64,000 nucleotides of DNA from Acetobacteraceae bacterium (GTDB taxonomy: Bacteria; Pseudomonadota; Alphaproteobacteria; Acetobacterales; Acetobacteraceae). Location: contig JAIXWG010000019.1 of the NCBI GenBank assembly GCA_027482245.1, positions 1 through 64,000 of the forward strand, written 5' to 3'. The notes below the pieces were generated by a model. That model did no database searches. It was not told the origin of the DNA and worked only from the letters and a program-made list of their open reading frames with translations. The position numbers and the translations under genes were made by a program. Positions 1 to 8,257 of this stretch are shown piece after piece (the first letter of the stretch is position 1; each line of letters starts with the position of its first letter).

Positions 1-83
1 CCTTGTCCGACAGCCAGTACAGCCGCGCCATAGCCGCCTCCCTCCAGGCCAAACCCATTCAGGAGGAAAAAACGCCCGACTGA
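1..83 (+). CDS. C-terminal end of an unidentified protein (partial)
   Basis: An open frame enters from the left edge and ends at a TGA at 81-83. The last 26 codons read LSDSQYSRAIAASLQAKPIQ followed by EEKTPD. The composition is plausible for a real charged C-terminus, and the other two forward frames are less protein-like. The stop lies about 30 bases before the IS element, so the insertion did not cut this gene. Too little is visible to name a family, and it could be chance coding. Confidence 0.35.
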   Translation, partial: LSDSQYSRAIAASLQAKPIQEEKTPD

Positions 84-112
84 TCAGAAGGTTGTTTGAG
101 GTCCCTACCTAG

Positions 113-126
113 GCTCAGGACCCATT
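113..126 (+). repeat. left terminal inverted repeat of the IS element
   Basis: GCTCAGGACCCATT matches the inward-read right end with one mismatch in 14. A CTAG lies directly outside. Confidence 0.75.
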
Positions 127-181
127 AATCAGCTTGCACCGACGCGGTCTGGCGTGATTCTGAACGGGGGGAGGTGTTGCC

Positions 182-942
182 ATGTCCGTCCCGTTCCTGC
201 TCACTCCTGCCCAGATGCGGCGCATCCGGCCGCATTTCCCGCTCTCGCACGGCGTCCCGCGCGTGGATGACCGTCGGGTGCTCAGCGGCATCATCTTCGT
301 CCTTCAGGGCGGCCTGCGGTGGCGCGATGCCCCGCCTGCCTACGGCCCCCACAAGACCCTCTACAACCGCTTCGTCCGCTGGAGCCGCATGGGCGTGTTC
401 AGCCGCATCTTCGCCGCTCTCGCCGGTGAAGCGGGCGAGCCCGACCGCCTAATCATCGACAGCACCCACCTGAAGGCGCACCGCACTGCGGCCAGCCTAC
501 TCAAAAGGGGGCGCCTGATCGGTGCATCGGCCGAACCAAGGGCGGGCTGAATTCCAAGCTCCACGCCGTCTGCGACGGCCAGGGCCGCCCGGTCGTCATG
601 ATGCTCTCCGAGGGGCAGATGAACGACCAGAAGGGCGCCAACATCATGGCGCCCCTGCTGCCTCCAGCGCGCGAGTTGATCGCCGACCGCGGCTACGACA
701 GCAACCCGTTCCGCGCCGCCCTCGCCGAACGCGGCATCGCCGCCTGCATCCCGCCCAAGAGGAACCGCAAAGCCGCGATCCCCTACGACAAGGGGCTCTA
801 CCGCCAGCGCCACCGCATCGAGATCGCTTTCGGCCGCCTCAAAGATTGGCGCCGCATTGCTACCCGCTACGACCGATGCCCCACCATCTTCTTCGGCGCC
901 GTCACACTCGCCGCCATCGTCATCTTCTGGCTCGGCCAATGA
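182..942 (+). CDS. IS5-family DDE transposase, expressed by -1 frameshift
   Basis: The protein cuts and rejoins the element ends. The first frame (182-550) carries the N-terminal DUF4096-type domain and the first catalytic Asp in IIDSTHLKAHR. The second frame, which runs to 942, carries the second Asp in LIADRGYDSNPF and the Glu in RHRIEIAFGRLKDW. Between them is a slippery run AAAAGGGGG at 503-511. A -1 shift there joins the frames so that the family-typical GRTKGGLNSKLHAV segment follows. The first frame alone would stop at 550. The split looks programmed rather than a decay mutation, because the slip site and both halves are intact. Confidence 0.85.
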
Positions 943-951
943 GTCCTGAGC
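938..951 (-). repeat. right terminal inverted repeat of the IS element
   Basis: Read on the minus strand this is GCTCAGGACTCATT, 13 of 14 identical to the left end. It overlaps the transposase stop codon (940-942), which is normal for compact IS5 elements. CTAG follows at 952-955. Confidence 0.75.
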
Positions 952-1018
952 CTAGTTTGCCGCTTCCTTAACCGACGCGCGCCAGAGTGCCCCTGCGACA
1001 GCAGAAGGCAGCGCATCC

Positions 1019-1858
1019 ATGGCGGCAGGAAGCCGGTCCTTCCGGGACCTCACGGGCCAGGACATCCGCATCAAGGCCATCGACATCGGCGCCAACCCGA
1101 TCGATGGCGACCCGCCCTACGCCACGCTGCTCCGCGCCGGCCAGGCGGAGGTGGTGGGGTTCGAGCCCGATGCGGCGGCACTCGCCAGCCTGGATGCCCG
1201 CAAGGGCCCGCATGAGCGCTACTTCCCCCACGCCGTCGGCGATGGCGGCCGGCATACGCTGCGGGTCTGCCAGGCGCCGGGCATGACATCGCTGCTGGAA
1301 CCCGATCCCGCGACGCTCGCCCTGTTCCACGGCTTCCCCGATTGGGGCCGCGTGCTGGAGCGCGTCGAGCTCGACACCGTGCGCCTCGACGACGTGCCGG
1401 AAACCGCGGGCGCGGACCTGCTGAAGCTCGACATCCAGGGGGCGGAGCTGATGGTGCTGCGCCACGCCACCGCGCGGCTGGCGGAGGCGCTGGTGGTGCA
1501 GGCGGAAGTCGAGTTCCTGCCGCTCTACCAGGGCCAGCCGCTCTTCGCCGATGTGGATGCCTTCCTGCGCGGCCAGGGCTTCGCCTTCCACCGCTTCCAC
1601 CCCCTCAACAGCCGCGTCATGGCGCCGATGGTGGTGGGGGGCAGCCCCTATGCCGGGCTCAGCCAAATGGTCTGGGCGGACGGCATCTTCATCCGCGACC
1701 TGACGCGGCTGGACGCGCTGGCGGACCGCGCGCTGCTGGCGATGGCGACGATCCTGCACGATTGCTACGGGTCGGCCGATGTCGTGCTGCGGCTGCTGAT
1801 GGAGCATGACCGCCGGCACCAGGGGGGCCTCGCCGGCCGCTATCTGGCGGCTCTGTAG
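1019..1858 (+). CDS. FkbM-family methyltransferase
   Basis: A 279-residue SAM-dependent methyltransferase. The SAM-binding motif appears as AIDIGAN near residues 20-26, followed by the acidic strand end VVGFEPD (about 46-52). The FkbM signature LLKLDIQGAELMVL lies near residues 138-151. The glycine-rich loop after GAN is unusual (PIDGDPPY instead of the common xGxxS), which suggests a subfamily. Members methylate sugars or polyketides, but the substrate here is unknown because no glycan genes are adjacent. The start is supported by GAAGG upstream. It stands alone just after the IS element. Confidence 0.75.
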   Translation: MAAGSRSFRDLTGQDIRIKAIDIGANPIDGDPPYATLLRAGQAEVVGFEPDAAALASLDARKGPHERYFPHAVGDGGRHTLRVCQAPGMTSLLEPDPATLALFHGFPDWGRVLERVELDTVRLDDVPETAGADLLKLDIQGAELMVLRHATARLAEALVVQAEVEFLPLYQGQPLFADVDAFLRGQGFAFHRFHPLNSRVMAPMVVGGSPYAGLSQMVWADGIFIRDLTRLDALADRALLAMATILHDCYGSADVVLRLLMEHDRRHQGGLAGRYLAAL

Positions 1859-1932
1859 CAGGGCCTCGTTTACCCCTCCTCCCGTAGCCTTCGCGGGCGG
1901 GCACCCGGCCCGTTGCCGCGAAGGACTCGCCC

Positions 1933-2910
1933 ATGCGTCCCTGCCTCCCCGCCACGCCCTTCCGGCACGCCGCCCTCGCCGCCGCGGTCCTCGCGCTGCC
2001 TGCCTGCGGCCTGGTGGAGCCGCAGGCGCCGCGCACGCGGGCGGACCATTGCAGCAGCCACCTCTCCGCCCGCGTGCTGCCGCCGCCCGCGGCGGTGCCG
2101 GGCGCGGCGCAGGCGCTGACCGCCGCGGGGTTCAGCGAAGCCGGGCGCCGCCTGGCCGACGACCTCGGCCTGACGGGGCCGCTCGCCACGCTCGTCGCCG
2201 CCGAACGCCAGCCCGGCACCGGCGTCGGCTACCTCCTCGCCCGGCAGGAGGTCACGAGCCGCATCCTGCTGGCGACGCTGGAGGTGCAGTCCGTGATCGC
2301 GGTGATGGATTGCGAGGATGAGCGCGCGGACCAGTTGCAGGGCCGCCTGGCGCGGCTGGAAGCCGATGCGAACCGCCGCTTCGCCATCGCCGGCGTCATC
2401 ATCGGCGCCACAACCGCCATCGCCACCGGCGCGCTGGCGGTGATGCCGGCGACCGGGCAGCTGGGCAACTACATCGGCATCGGCGGCGGCATCGCGGAAG
2501 CCGGCACCGCCGCGGCGCAGATCGCGGTCGCCGCGGCCGGGGAGCTGCGCGTCACCACCAACTTCCTCCGGGAGATCCGGGACCAGCCGGCGGAATCGCG
2601 CATCTTCCCCGCCCAGGTCTGGCGCCATTTGACCGCCCGGCACCGCCCCGGCGCGATGACCATCGCCGAGCAGATCGTGGCGGACTGGCGCGCCGCCGGC
2701 CTGCTGCCGCCGGAGGGCGAGGAGGGCGCCGACGACATCTTCGCCGCCGATGGCATGGTGGACCAGGACCGGCTGAACCAGCGGGAGGAGATGGCCGACC
2801 TGCTGGTGGCCCGCATCCGCCTGATGAACCGGGAGCTGCGCGAATTGCTGGGGGAGGTCCTGTCCCGCCCCGTGCCGGCGATCGGCCAGGCCGTGCGCAC
2901 CTCGCGCTGA
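1933..2910 (+). CDS. putative lipoprotein of unknown function
   Basis: A 325-residue protein that I do not recognise. It starts with a short basic region and a hydrophobic stretch ending in LPAC, a lipobox with Cys25, so it should be lipid-anchored. A second hydrophobic, glycine/alanine-rich stretch spans roughly residues 153-198 (FAIAGVIIGATTAIATGA and following) and resembles a glycine-zipper-type membrane hairpin. The C-terminal third is charged and helical. AAGGA precedes the ATG. It converges on the thioesterase genes, whose stop begins at 2911 with no gap. Confidence 0.6.
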   Translation: MRPCLPATPFRHAALAAAVLALPACGLVEPQAPRTRADHCSSHLSARVLPPPAAVPGAAQALTAAGFSEAGRRLADDLGLTGPLATLVAAERQPGTGVGYLLARQEVTSRILLATLEVQSVIAVMDCEDERADQLQGRLARLEADANRRFAIAGVIIGATTAIATGALAVMPATGQLGNYIGIGGGIAEAGTAAAQIAVAAAGELRVTTNFLREIRDQPAESRIFPAQVWRHLTARHRPGAMTIAEQIVADWRAAGLLPPEGEEGADDIFAADGMVDQDRLNQREEMADLLVARIRLMNRELRELLGEVLSRPVPAIGQAVRTSR

Positions 2911-3336
2911 TCAGCCCTCCGCCACCGCGCCTTCCGCCAGCATCGCGGCGCGCAATTCAGGCCACAGCGGCACCTTCTCCCCGGTGTCGTTGCGGGTGAC
3001 GACGCAGATGGCGCGGCCGGTGCAGCAGGCCACGCCATCGCGCCACATCGCGTAGTCATGGATAAAGGAGGTGCGGCGGAAGGAGACGACGCGGCTGCCC
3101 AGCACCACCTTCTCCCCGAACCCGGCGGCGCGGTGGTACTTCGCCTCGATCTGCGCCACCACCGGGCCGGGGCGGGACGGCGAGATTGGCAGGCCGGTCA
3201 GCTTCTCCCAGTGCTGGATGCGCATATCCTCGAAGATCGTCAGGTAGGCCGCGTGGTTGACGTGGCCGTAGAGGTCGCATTCGGACCAGCGGACCTGGTG
3301 GTCGCGCAGCAGCGGCCAGGTGGTGGCGTCGGTCAC
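2911..3336 (-). CDS. acyl-CoA thioesterase, 4HBT/YbgC-like hotdog
   Basis: A 141-residue single-hotdog protein. The N-terminal QVRWSECDLYGHVNHAAYL matches the 4-hydroxybenzoyl-CoA thioesterase/YbgC motif, with the expected catalytic Asp at position 21. Such enzymes hydrolyse short or aromatic acyl-CoA esters. The start overlaps the stop of the next hotdog gene by 4 bases (ATGA at 3333-3336), so the two are probably translationally coupled. The natural substrate cannot be read from the sequence. Confidence 0.8.
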   Translation of the reverse strand: MTDATTWPLLRDHQVRWSECDLYGHVNHAAYLTIFEDMRIQHWEKLTGLPISPSRPGPVVAQIEAKYHRAAGFGEKVVLGSRVVSFRRTSFIHDYAMWRDGVACCTGRAICVVTRNDTGEKVPLWPELRAAMLAEGAVAEG

Positions 3337-3719
3337 GGCGCGTCCTCCTGCGGCACGGGCCGTGGCTTCCGCGCCTCGTCGATCGCGACGAAGGTGAAGA
3401 CCGCTTCCGTCACCAGGAACATCGCATCCTCCGACCGTTCGCGCCGCCAGGCCTCGACCTCGATGCGCATGGAGGTGCGGCCGACGGAGGCGATGCAGGC
3501 ATAGATGCTGACCTCATCGCCCACCAGCACCGGGCGATGGAACTTCATGCCGTCCACGGCAATGGTGGCGACGCGGCCGCGGGCGCGGCGGCCCGCGGCA
3601 TTGCCCGCCGCCAGGTCCATCAGCCCCATCAGCCAGCCGCCGAAGATGTCGCCGGACGGGTTCGCATCCGCGGGCATCGCGGTGGTGCGCAGCTTCAGCT
3701 CCGCCGGCGAGGGCGGCAC
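3333..3719 (-). CDS. acyl-CoA thioesterase, YciA-like hotdog
   Basis: The conserved block MPADANPSGDIFGGWLMGLM with a following DLA is the acyl-CoA hydrolase/YciA signature. Asn20 and Asp24 are near the expected active site. The start chosen is GTG at 3719 (128 residues), two bases after the stop of the TctC gene. An ATG at 3770 would add 17 residues overlapping that gene with no family similarity. Members hydrolyse a broad range of acyl-CoAs in the cytoplasm. It lies between a TctC binding protein and a second thioesterase, which suggests a small organic-acid gene set. Confidence 0.75.
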   Translation of the reverse strand: MPPSPAELKLRTTAMPADANPSGDIFGGWLMGLMDLAAGNAAGRRARGRVATIAVDGMKFHRPVLVGDEVSIYACIASVGRTSMRIEVEAWRRERSEDAMFLVTEAVFTFVAIDEARKPRPVPQEDAP

Positions 3720-3720
3720 C

Positions 3721-4671
3721 CTATTCGGCCCGGATGTTTGCGGCACGCACAACGCCTCCCCAGAGTTCACGATCAGCGGCGATGCGGCGATCCATCGTCA
3801 CCCCATCCTCGAACAGCGGCACCAGGCCCATCGCCTCCAGCCGGCTGCGGAAGCCGGGATCGGCGACGGCGGCGGCCGTACCCCTCTCCCACCGCGCGCG
3901 CCCCTCGGCGGTCATGCCGCGGGGGCCGCAGAGGCCGAACCAGGTGTAGCTCTCCACCCCCGGCAAGGTCGCGCTGATGGGCGGGATGCCGGGGAAGAGC
4001 GGCACCGGGCGGCTGTCGCCCAGCGCCAGCAGCCGCAGGTCGCCATCCTGGATCTGCTTCGTCACATCGCCCAGGCTGACCATCATGAAGTCGGCACGGT
4101 TCGCGATGACGTCGAGCAGCGCGGGTGCCGCGCCGCGATAGGGCACATGCACCATCTCCGCCTGCGCGCGCAGGCCAATCAGCACGCCGGAGAGGTGCGG
4201 CGCCGAGCCGACGCCGACGCTGGCGTAGGAGACGGCGGAAGGCCGCGCCCGCGCAGCCTCCACCAGTTGCGAGAGCGACCGGTAGGGCGACTGCGCCCCC
4301 ACCACCAGCCCGTAGGGCGACAGCGCGAAGAGCGAGACACCGGCCAGGTCCGTGCGCGGGTCGATCGGCAGCCTTGCGCCCGGCAGTTCAGGCGCAATGG
4401 CCAGCATCGACATGACGCAGAGAACCACGGCGGATCCATCCGCCGGGCCGCGCGCCACCTGCTCCGCCGCGATGAAACCCGTGGCGCCCGTGCGCGTCTC
4501 GACGACCGGGCGCATGCCGAGGGCGGGCGCTGCCAGTTCGGCCAGCAGCCTTGCCACGATATCGGCCGTGCCGCCTGGCGCGAAGCCGTTGACCAGCCGG
4601 GGCGGCGATTGCGCCATGGCGGGCAGCGACGACAGGGCAAGCATGGCGAGGATAAGGAAGCGGCGCATCAT
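3721..4671 (-). CDS. TctC/Bug-family extracytoplasmic solute-binding protein
   Basis: A 316-residue periplasmic binding protein of the tripartite tricarboxylate transporter (TTT) family. It has a signal peptide ending in PAMAQ, and family blocks LVNGFAPGGTADIVAR, ETRTGATGFIAAEQV and VHVPYRGAAPA. The ATG-ATG start at 4671 is preceded by GGAGGA. The earlier in-frame ATGs have no signal peptide. No TctA/TctB permease is adjacent, so it is an orphan binding protein that would need a permease elsewhere. Bug proteins bind carboxylates or amides, and the ligand is unknown. It is first in an apparent operon with two thioesterases. Confidence 0.85.
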   Translation of the reverse strand: MMRRFLILAMLALSSLPAMAQSPPRLVNGFAPGGTADIVARLLAELAAPALGMRPVVETRTGATGFIAAEQVARGPADGSAVVLCVMSMLAIAPELPGARLPIDPRTDLAGVSLFALSPYGLVVGAQSPYRSLSQLVEAARARPSAVSYASVGVGSAPHLSGVLIGLRAQAEMVHVPYRGAAPALLDVIANRADFMMVSLGDVTKQIQDGDLRLLALGDSRPVPLFPGIPPISATLPGVESYTWFGLCGPRGMTAEGRARWERGTAAAVADPGFRSRLEAMGLVPLFEDGVTMDRRIAADRELWGGVVRAANIRAE

Positions 4672-4747
4672 CGGGGATCCTCCGGCACCACGCAGCCTAG
4701 AGGCGGGTTGCGTCGCTGGGGAGTCCGCCGCATAGCGGCGGCGCATC

Positions 4748-5326
4748 ATGGCCACCGTCCACTTCATCACCCACCCGGACGTCCAGGTCGATCCGGCAAC
4801 GCCCGTCCCGGCATGGCACCTTTCGCCGCGGGGCATCCATCGCGCGACGCTGATGCTGGCGCAGGCCTGGGTGCCCGGCCTCGCCAGCCTCTTCAGCAGC
4901 GCCGAACGCAAGGCCATCGACACCGCCGCGATCCTCGCCGCGCATACCGGACTCGACGTGACGGTGGCGCCGGCGCTTGGCGAGAATGACCGCGCTTCCA
5001 CCGGCTACCTCCCCGGCCCGGAATTCGAGGCGATGGCCGACGCCTTCTTCGCCCGGCCCGAGGAGAGCGTGCGCGGCTGGGAACGGGCAGCCGATGCGCA
5101 GGCGCGCATCGTGGCAGCGGTGGAGGCGGTGCTGGCGCTGGCGCCGCCGGGCGATGTCGCCATCATCGCCCATGGCGCGGTCGGCGCGCTGCTGCTGTGC
5201 CGCCTGAAGGGCGTGCCGATCAGCCGGGCGGAGGACCAGCCCGGCCGTGGCGGCGGCAACCGCTTCGCCTTCGACCGCGCCAGCCATGCGCTGCTGCAGG
5301 GCTGGCAGCCGATCGACGCCGAATAG
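4748..5326 (+). CDS. histidine phosphatase superfamily protein with variant motif
   Basis: A 192-residue phosphoglycerate-mutase-like protein. Conserved features include SSAERKAIDTAAI (second Arg site), an acidic EN motif and the late catalytic His in IIAHGAV. The usual N-terminal RHG is replaced by ITHP (Thr8-His9-Pro10), so the phosphate-binding Arg before the nucleophilic His is missing. The downstream DPATPVPAWHLSPRG looks like a conserved subfamily rather than decay. Function could be phosphatase or non-catalytic. It is transcribed alone between two minus-strand operons. Confidence 0.7.
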   Translation: MATVHFITHPDVQVDPATPVPAWHLSPRGIHRATLMLAQAWVPGLASLFSSAERKAIDTAAILAAHTGLDVTVAPALGENDRASTGYLPGPEFEAMADAFFARPEESVRGWERAADAQARIVAAVEAVLALAPPGDVAIIAHGAVGALLLCRLKGVPISRAEDQPGRGGGNRFAFDRASHALLQGWQPIDAE

Positions 5327-5329
5327 GCA

Positions 5330-6682
5330 TCAGGCGGCGGCGGGGACCCGTCGTGCCGTCGGAAAGAACTGGCTCTCGGGCCGGTCGAGCCCGAGATGGT
5401 CGCGCAGCGTCGTCCCCGCATAGCCCTGCCGGAACAGGCCCCGGCGTCGCAGAAGTGGCACGACCTCTGCCACGAAGGCGTCGAACTGCGCCGGCAGCAC
5501 GGGGGGCATGACGTTGAAGCCATCCGCGGCGCCGGTCGTGAACCACTCCTCGATCATCGCCGCCACCTGTTCCGGCGTGCCGGCGAAGCTCAGATGGCCC
5601 CGCGCGCCCGACAGGCTGTGCAGCAGGGCACGGAGCGTCGGGCGTTCGCGCGCCACCAGCGCGGTGATGACCGCGGCGCGGCTCTGCGCGGCCTGCACCG
5701 TGGCGGGGTCGGGGAAGTCATCGGGGCTCAGCACCTGGTCGAGCCCGAGGTGGGAGAAGTCATGCCCGCCGAAGCGCGCCGAGAGCCGCGCGAGGCCGAC
5801 CGCCGGGTCCGTCAGATCGTTCAGCTCCCGCTGCAGGCGAAGCGCCTCCGCCTCCGTCCCCGCGATGACGGGGCTGATACCCGGCAGGACGAGGATGCCG
5901 GCAGGGTCGCGGCTGATGGCGCGGGCGCGGGCCTTGAGGTCCGCGTAGAAGCCCTGCGCGGCCTGCTTCTCCAGATGCGCGGTGAAGACCGCCTCCGCAT
6001 GCCTTGCCGCGAAGCCGCGCCCGGTGTCGGAGGAGCCCGCCTGCACCAGCACCGGCCTTCCCTGCGGGCCGCGCGGCAGGTTCAGCGGGCCGGCAACCCG
6101 GTAATGTGGCCCCTGGTGGTCGAAGCGGCGGATGCGCGCGGGGTCGGCGAAGCGGCCACCCTCCCGGTCGTCCAGCACGGCGTCATCCGCCCAGCTGTCC
6201 CAGAGCTTCTTGACCACGTCGAGGAAATCATCCGCCTGGGCGTAGCGTTCGGCATGCGGGGCCTGCTTCGCCTCCCCGAAGTTGCGCCCGGCTTCCGGCA
6301 GCCAGGTGGTGACGATGTTCCAGCCGACGCGGCCGCCGCTGATGTGGTCCACGCTGGCGAATTGCCGCGCCAGGTTGAAGGGCTCCGTATAGCTGGTGGA
6401 GGCCGTCGCGATCAGGCCGATACGGGTCGTGGCGCCGGCCACGGCGGCAAGCGTCGTGATCGGCTCCAGCTGCCCCTTCGCGACATGCGCGGCCTCATCG
6501 CCCAGCGCCAGGTGGTCGGCGAAGAAGATGCTGTCGAAGGCGGCGGCTTCCGCGGCGCGGGCAAGTTCCGTGTAGTAGCGGATGTCGGTCAGCGCGCGCG
6601 GCGTGGCGCCGGGGTGGCGCCAGGCGGCCTCGTGGTGGCCGCGGCCGTTGATGAACAGGTTCAGGTGCAGTTCGCGGGGCAT
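5330..6682 (-). CDS. FMN-dependent monooxygenase, NtaA/SnaA/DmoA family
   Basis: A 450-residue luciferase-like flavin monooxygenase. Family blocks are visible: the N-terminal strand LHLNLFINGRGHHEAAWRHP, FDSIFFADHL, GLIATASTSYTEPFNLARQF and GRVGWNIVTTWLPEAGRNFG. Members use reduced FMN from a separate reductase to oxidise nitrilotriacetate, dimethyl sulfide, sulfones or related organosulfur compounds. ATG 6682 is chosen because GGAGGAG sits 8 bases upstream. It is the last gene of a minus operon with a sulfonate-type ABC transporter, which favours an organosulfur substrate. No flavin reductase gene is adjacent. Confidence 0.8.
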   Translation of the reverse strand: MPRELHLNLFINGRGHHEAAWRHPGATPRALTDIRYYTELARAAEAAAFDSIFFADHLALGDEAAHVAKGQLEPITTLAAVAGATTRIGLIATASTSYTEPFNLARQFASVDHISGGRVGWNIVTTWLPEAGRNFGEAKQAPHAERYAQADDFLDVVKKLWDSWADDAVLDDREGGRFADPARIRRFDHQGPHYRVAGPLNLPRGPQGRPVLVQAGSSDTGRGFAARHAEAVFTAHLEKQAAQGFYADLKARARAISRDPAGILVLPGISPVIAGTEAEALRLQRELNDLTDPAVGLARLSARFGGHDFSHLGLDQVLSPDDFPDPATVQAAQSRAAVITALVARERPTLRALLHSLSGARGHLSFAGTPEQVAAMIEEWFTTGAADGFNVMPPVLPAQFDAFVAEVVPLLRRRGLFRQGYAGTTLRDHLGLDRPESQFFPTARRVPAAA

Positions 6683-6698
6683 GGTGATGCTCCTCCGG

Positions 6699-7406
6699 TC
6701 AGGCGTGTTCGGGAACGCCGAGGGCGTTGAGAAGGGTGGCGCGCAGCGCGTCGAAGCCGGGATCGCTGCGGCGGCGCGGGGCAGGCAGGGCGATGGGCAG
6801 GTCACGCGTGATGCGGCCGTCCTCCATCACCAGGATGCGGTCGGCCAGCGTCAGCGCCTCGTCCACGTCATGCGTGACCAGCAGGACGGTGGGGCGATGG
6901 CGCGCCACCAGCGCTGCCAGCAGCGCGTGCATGCGCAGCCGCGTCAGGGCGTCGAGCGCGCCGAAAGGCTCATCGGCCAGCAGAAGCGCGGGTTCGCGCA
7001 CCAGGGCGCGGGCCAGCGCCACGCGCTGCTGTTCACCGCCGGACAGCGTGCCGGGCCAGGCATCCTCCCTTCCCTCCAGCCCCACCGCCACCAGCACGCG
7101 GCGCGCGTGCGCCTCCGCATCGGTGGCGTCGAGGCCGAGCGTGACGTTGGACAGCACGCGTTCCCAGGGCAGCAGCCGGCTGTCCTGGAACAGGATTGCC
7201 CGGCTCGCAGGCGCCTCCACCACGCCATCGCCGGCCACGCCATCATCGAGCCCCGCGATGGCGCGCAGCAGCGTGGACTTGCCGCAGCCGCTGCGGCCGA
7301 TCAGCGCCACGAACTCCCCGGGCTGGATCGACAGGTCGATCCCGTCCAGCACCACGCGCCCGCCGAAGGCGCGGGTCAGCGCCTCGATCCTCACCGCCGG
7401 GGTCAT
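6699..7406 (-). CDS. ssuB: ABC transporter ATP-binding protein, SsuB/TauB-like
   Basis: A 235-residue ATPase with Walker A GRSGCGKS (37-44), Q-loop ILFQDSRLLPWERV, signature LSGGEQQR, Walker B LLLADEPFGALD and the switch His in THDVDEAL. The Q-loop style and size are those of nitrate/sulfonate/taurine importers. Its ATG at 7406 overlaps the permease stop by 4 bases. The upstream in-frame extension is shadow reading of the permease gene. It energises import together with the two genes upstream. Confidence 0.85.
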   Translation of the reverse strand: MTPAVRIEALTRAFGGRVVLDGIDLSIQPGEFVALIGRSGCGKSTLLRAIAGLDDGVAGDGVVEAPASRAILFQDSRLLPWERVLSNVTLGLDATDAEAHARRVLVAVGLEGREDAWPGTLSGGEQQRVALARALVREPALLLADEPFGALDALTRLRMHALLAALVARHRPTVLLVTHDVDEALTLADRILVMEDGRITRDLPIALPAPRRRSDPGFDALRATLLNALGVPEHA

Positions 7407-8257
7407 GCGCCAAGCGCCTTGCGCCAGGAGAGCGCGCGCCGTTCCAGCGCCCGCACCGCCATGTCGGAGGCCAGGCCCAGCACCGCATAGACCGCGAGGC
7501 CGACGACGATGACATCCGTCTGCCCATAGTCGCGGGCGCGGTTCATCAGGTAGCCGATGCCCTCCGTGGTGTTGATCTGTTCCAGCACCACCAGCGCCGT
7601 CCAGCAGGCGGTGACGGCCAGGCGCAGCCCGGTGAAGAATCCCGGCAGCGCGCCGGGCAGCGCCACGCGGCGCAGGAACGCCGCCCGGCCGAGCCCGACG
7701 GAGCGCGCCAGTTCCACGAAGCGCAGGTCGATGCCCCGCAGCGCCGCATGGGTGTTGATGTAGACGGGCACGAGCACGGAGGTCGCGATGAGCGCGATCT
7801 TCATCACCTCCCCGATCCCCAGCCAGAGGATCGCCAGCGGGATCAGCGCCAGCGTCGGGATGGCGCGCTTCACCTGCACGACGCCGTCGATCGAGGCCTC
7901 GCCGAGGCGCGTCAGGCCGGAGGCCAGCGCCAGCACCAAGCCGATGGCGACGCCGATGCCGAGCCCGACCCACGCGCGCCAGGCGGAGGCGAGGAAATGC
8001 TCCTGCAAGGTGCCGGCCTGGAGCATGGCGAAGCCGGTGGTGACGGCGGTGGAGGGCGCGGCGAGCAGGCGGGGCGAGAGCAGGCCCGTCTGCGACGCGG
8101 CTTCCCACACCAGCACCAGCACCAGCGGCCCGAACAGGATGCCCCAGGAAGGCAGGCGCCGCGGCGCCAGCACCGGCGCGGCGCGGGGTTTCGGCGGGTC
8201 GATCGGCAGCAGCACATCGGCCACCGAGATCAACTCATACGTGGCGCGTTCGCTCAT
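7403..8257 (-). CDS. ssuC: ABC transporter permease, SsuC/TauC-like
   Basis: A 284-residue inner-membrane permease. It has an N-terminal cytoplasmic segment, about six hydrophobic helices, and the EAA-type coupling loop ELARSVGLGRAAFLRRVALP. Family landmarks WxAASQTGLL and GIGYLMNRARDYGQTDVI are present. The start overlaps the stop of the binding protein gene (ATGA at 8254-8257) and the end overlaps the ATPase start. It is the transmembrane part of the predicted organosulfur importer. Confidence 0.85.
   Translation of the reverse strand: MSERATYELISVADVLLPIDPPKPRAAPVLAPRRLPSWGILFGPLVLVLVWEAASQTGLLSPRLLAAPSTAVTTGFAMLQAGTLQEHFLASAWRAWVGLGIGVAIGLVLALASGLTRLGEASIDGVVQVKRAIPTLALIPLAILWLGIGEVMKIALIATSVLVPVYINTHAALRGIDLRFVELARSVGLGRAAFLRRVALPGALPGFFTGLRLAVTACWTALVVLEQINTTEGIGYLMNRARDYGQTDVIVVGLAVYAVLGLASDMAVRALERRALSWRKALGA

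Larger units (their letters stand above)
113..951 (+). mobile_element. IS5-family insertion sequence, IS427-like group, complete
   Basis: An 839-base element is bounded by imperfect 14-base terminal inverted repeats (GCTCAGGACCCATT at 113-126 against GCTCAGGACTCATT read inward from 951). It is flanked on both sides by CTAG (109-112 and 952-955), which can be read as a 4-base target duplication. If the repeat is taken one base longer, it is a 2-base TA duplication. The element carries one DDE transposase split over two frames, as is usual for the IS427 group. Both ends and the frameshift signal are intact, so it may still be mobile. It sits between the end of an unknown gene and the FkbM methyltransferase gene and interrupts neither. 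Confidence 0.85.

Noticed and set aside
3..13. TTGTCCGACAG near the left edge, similar to the GntR operator
   Set aside because: It lacks the symmetric second half at the right spacing and lies inside a probable coding end.
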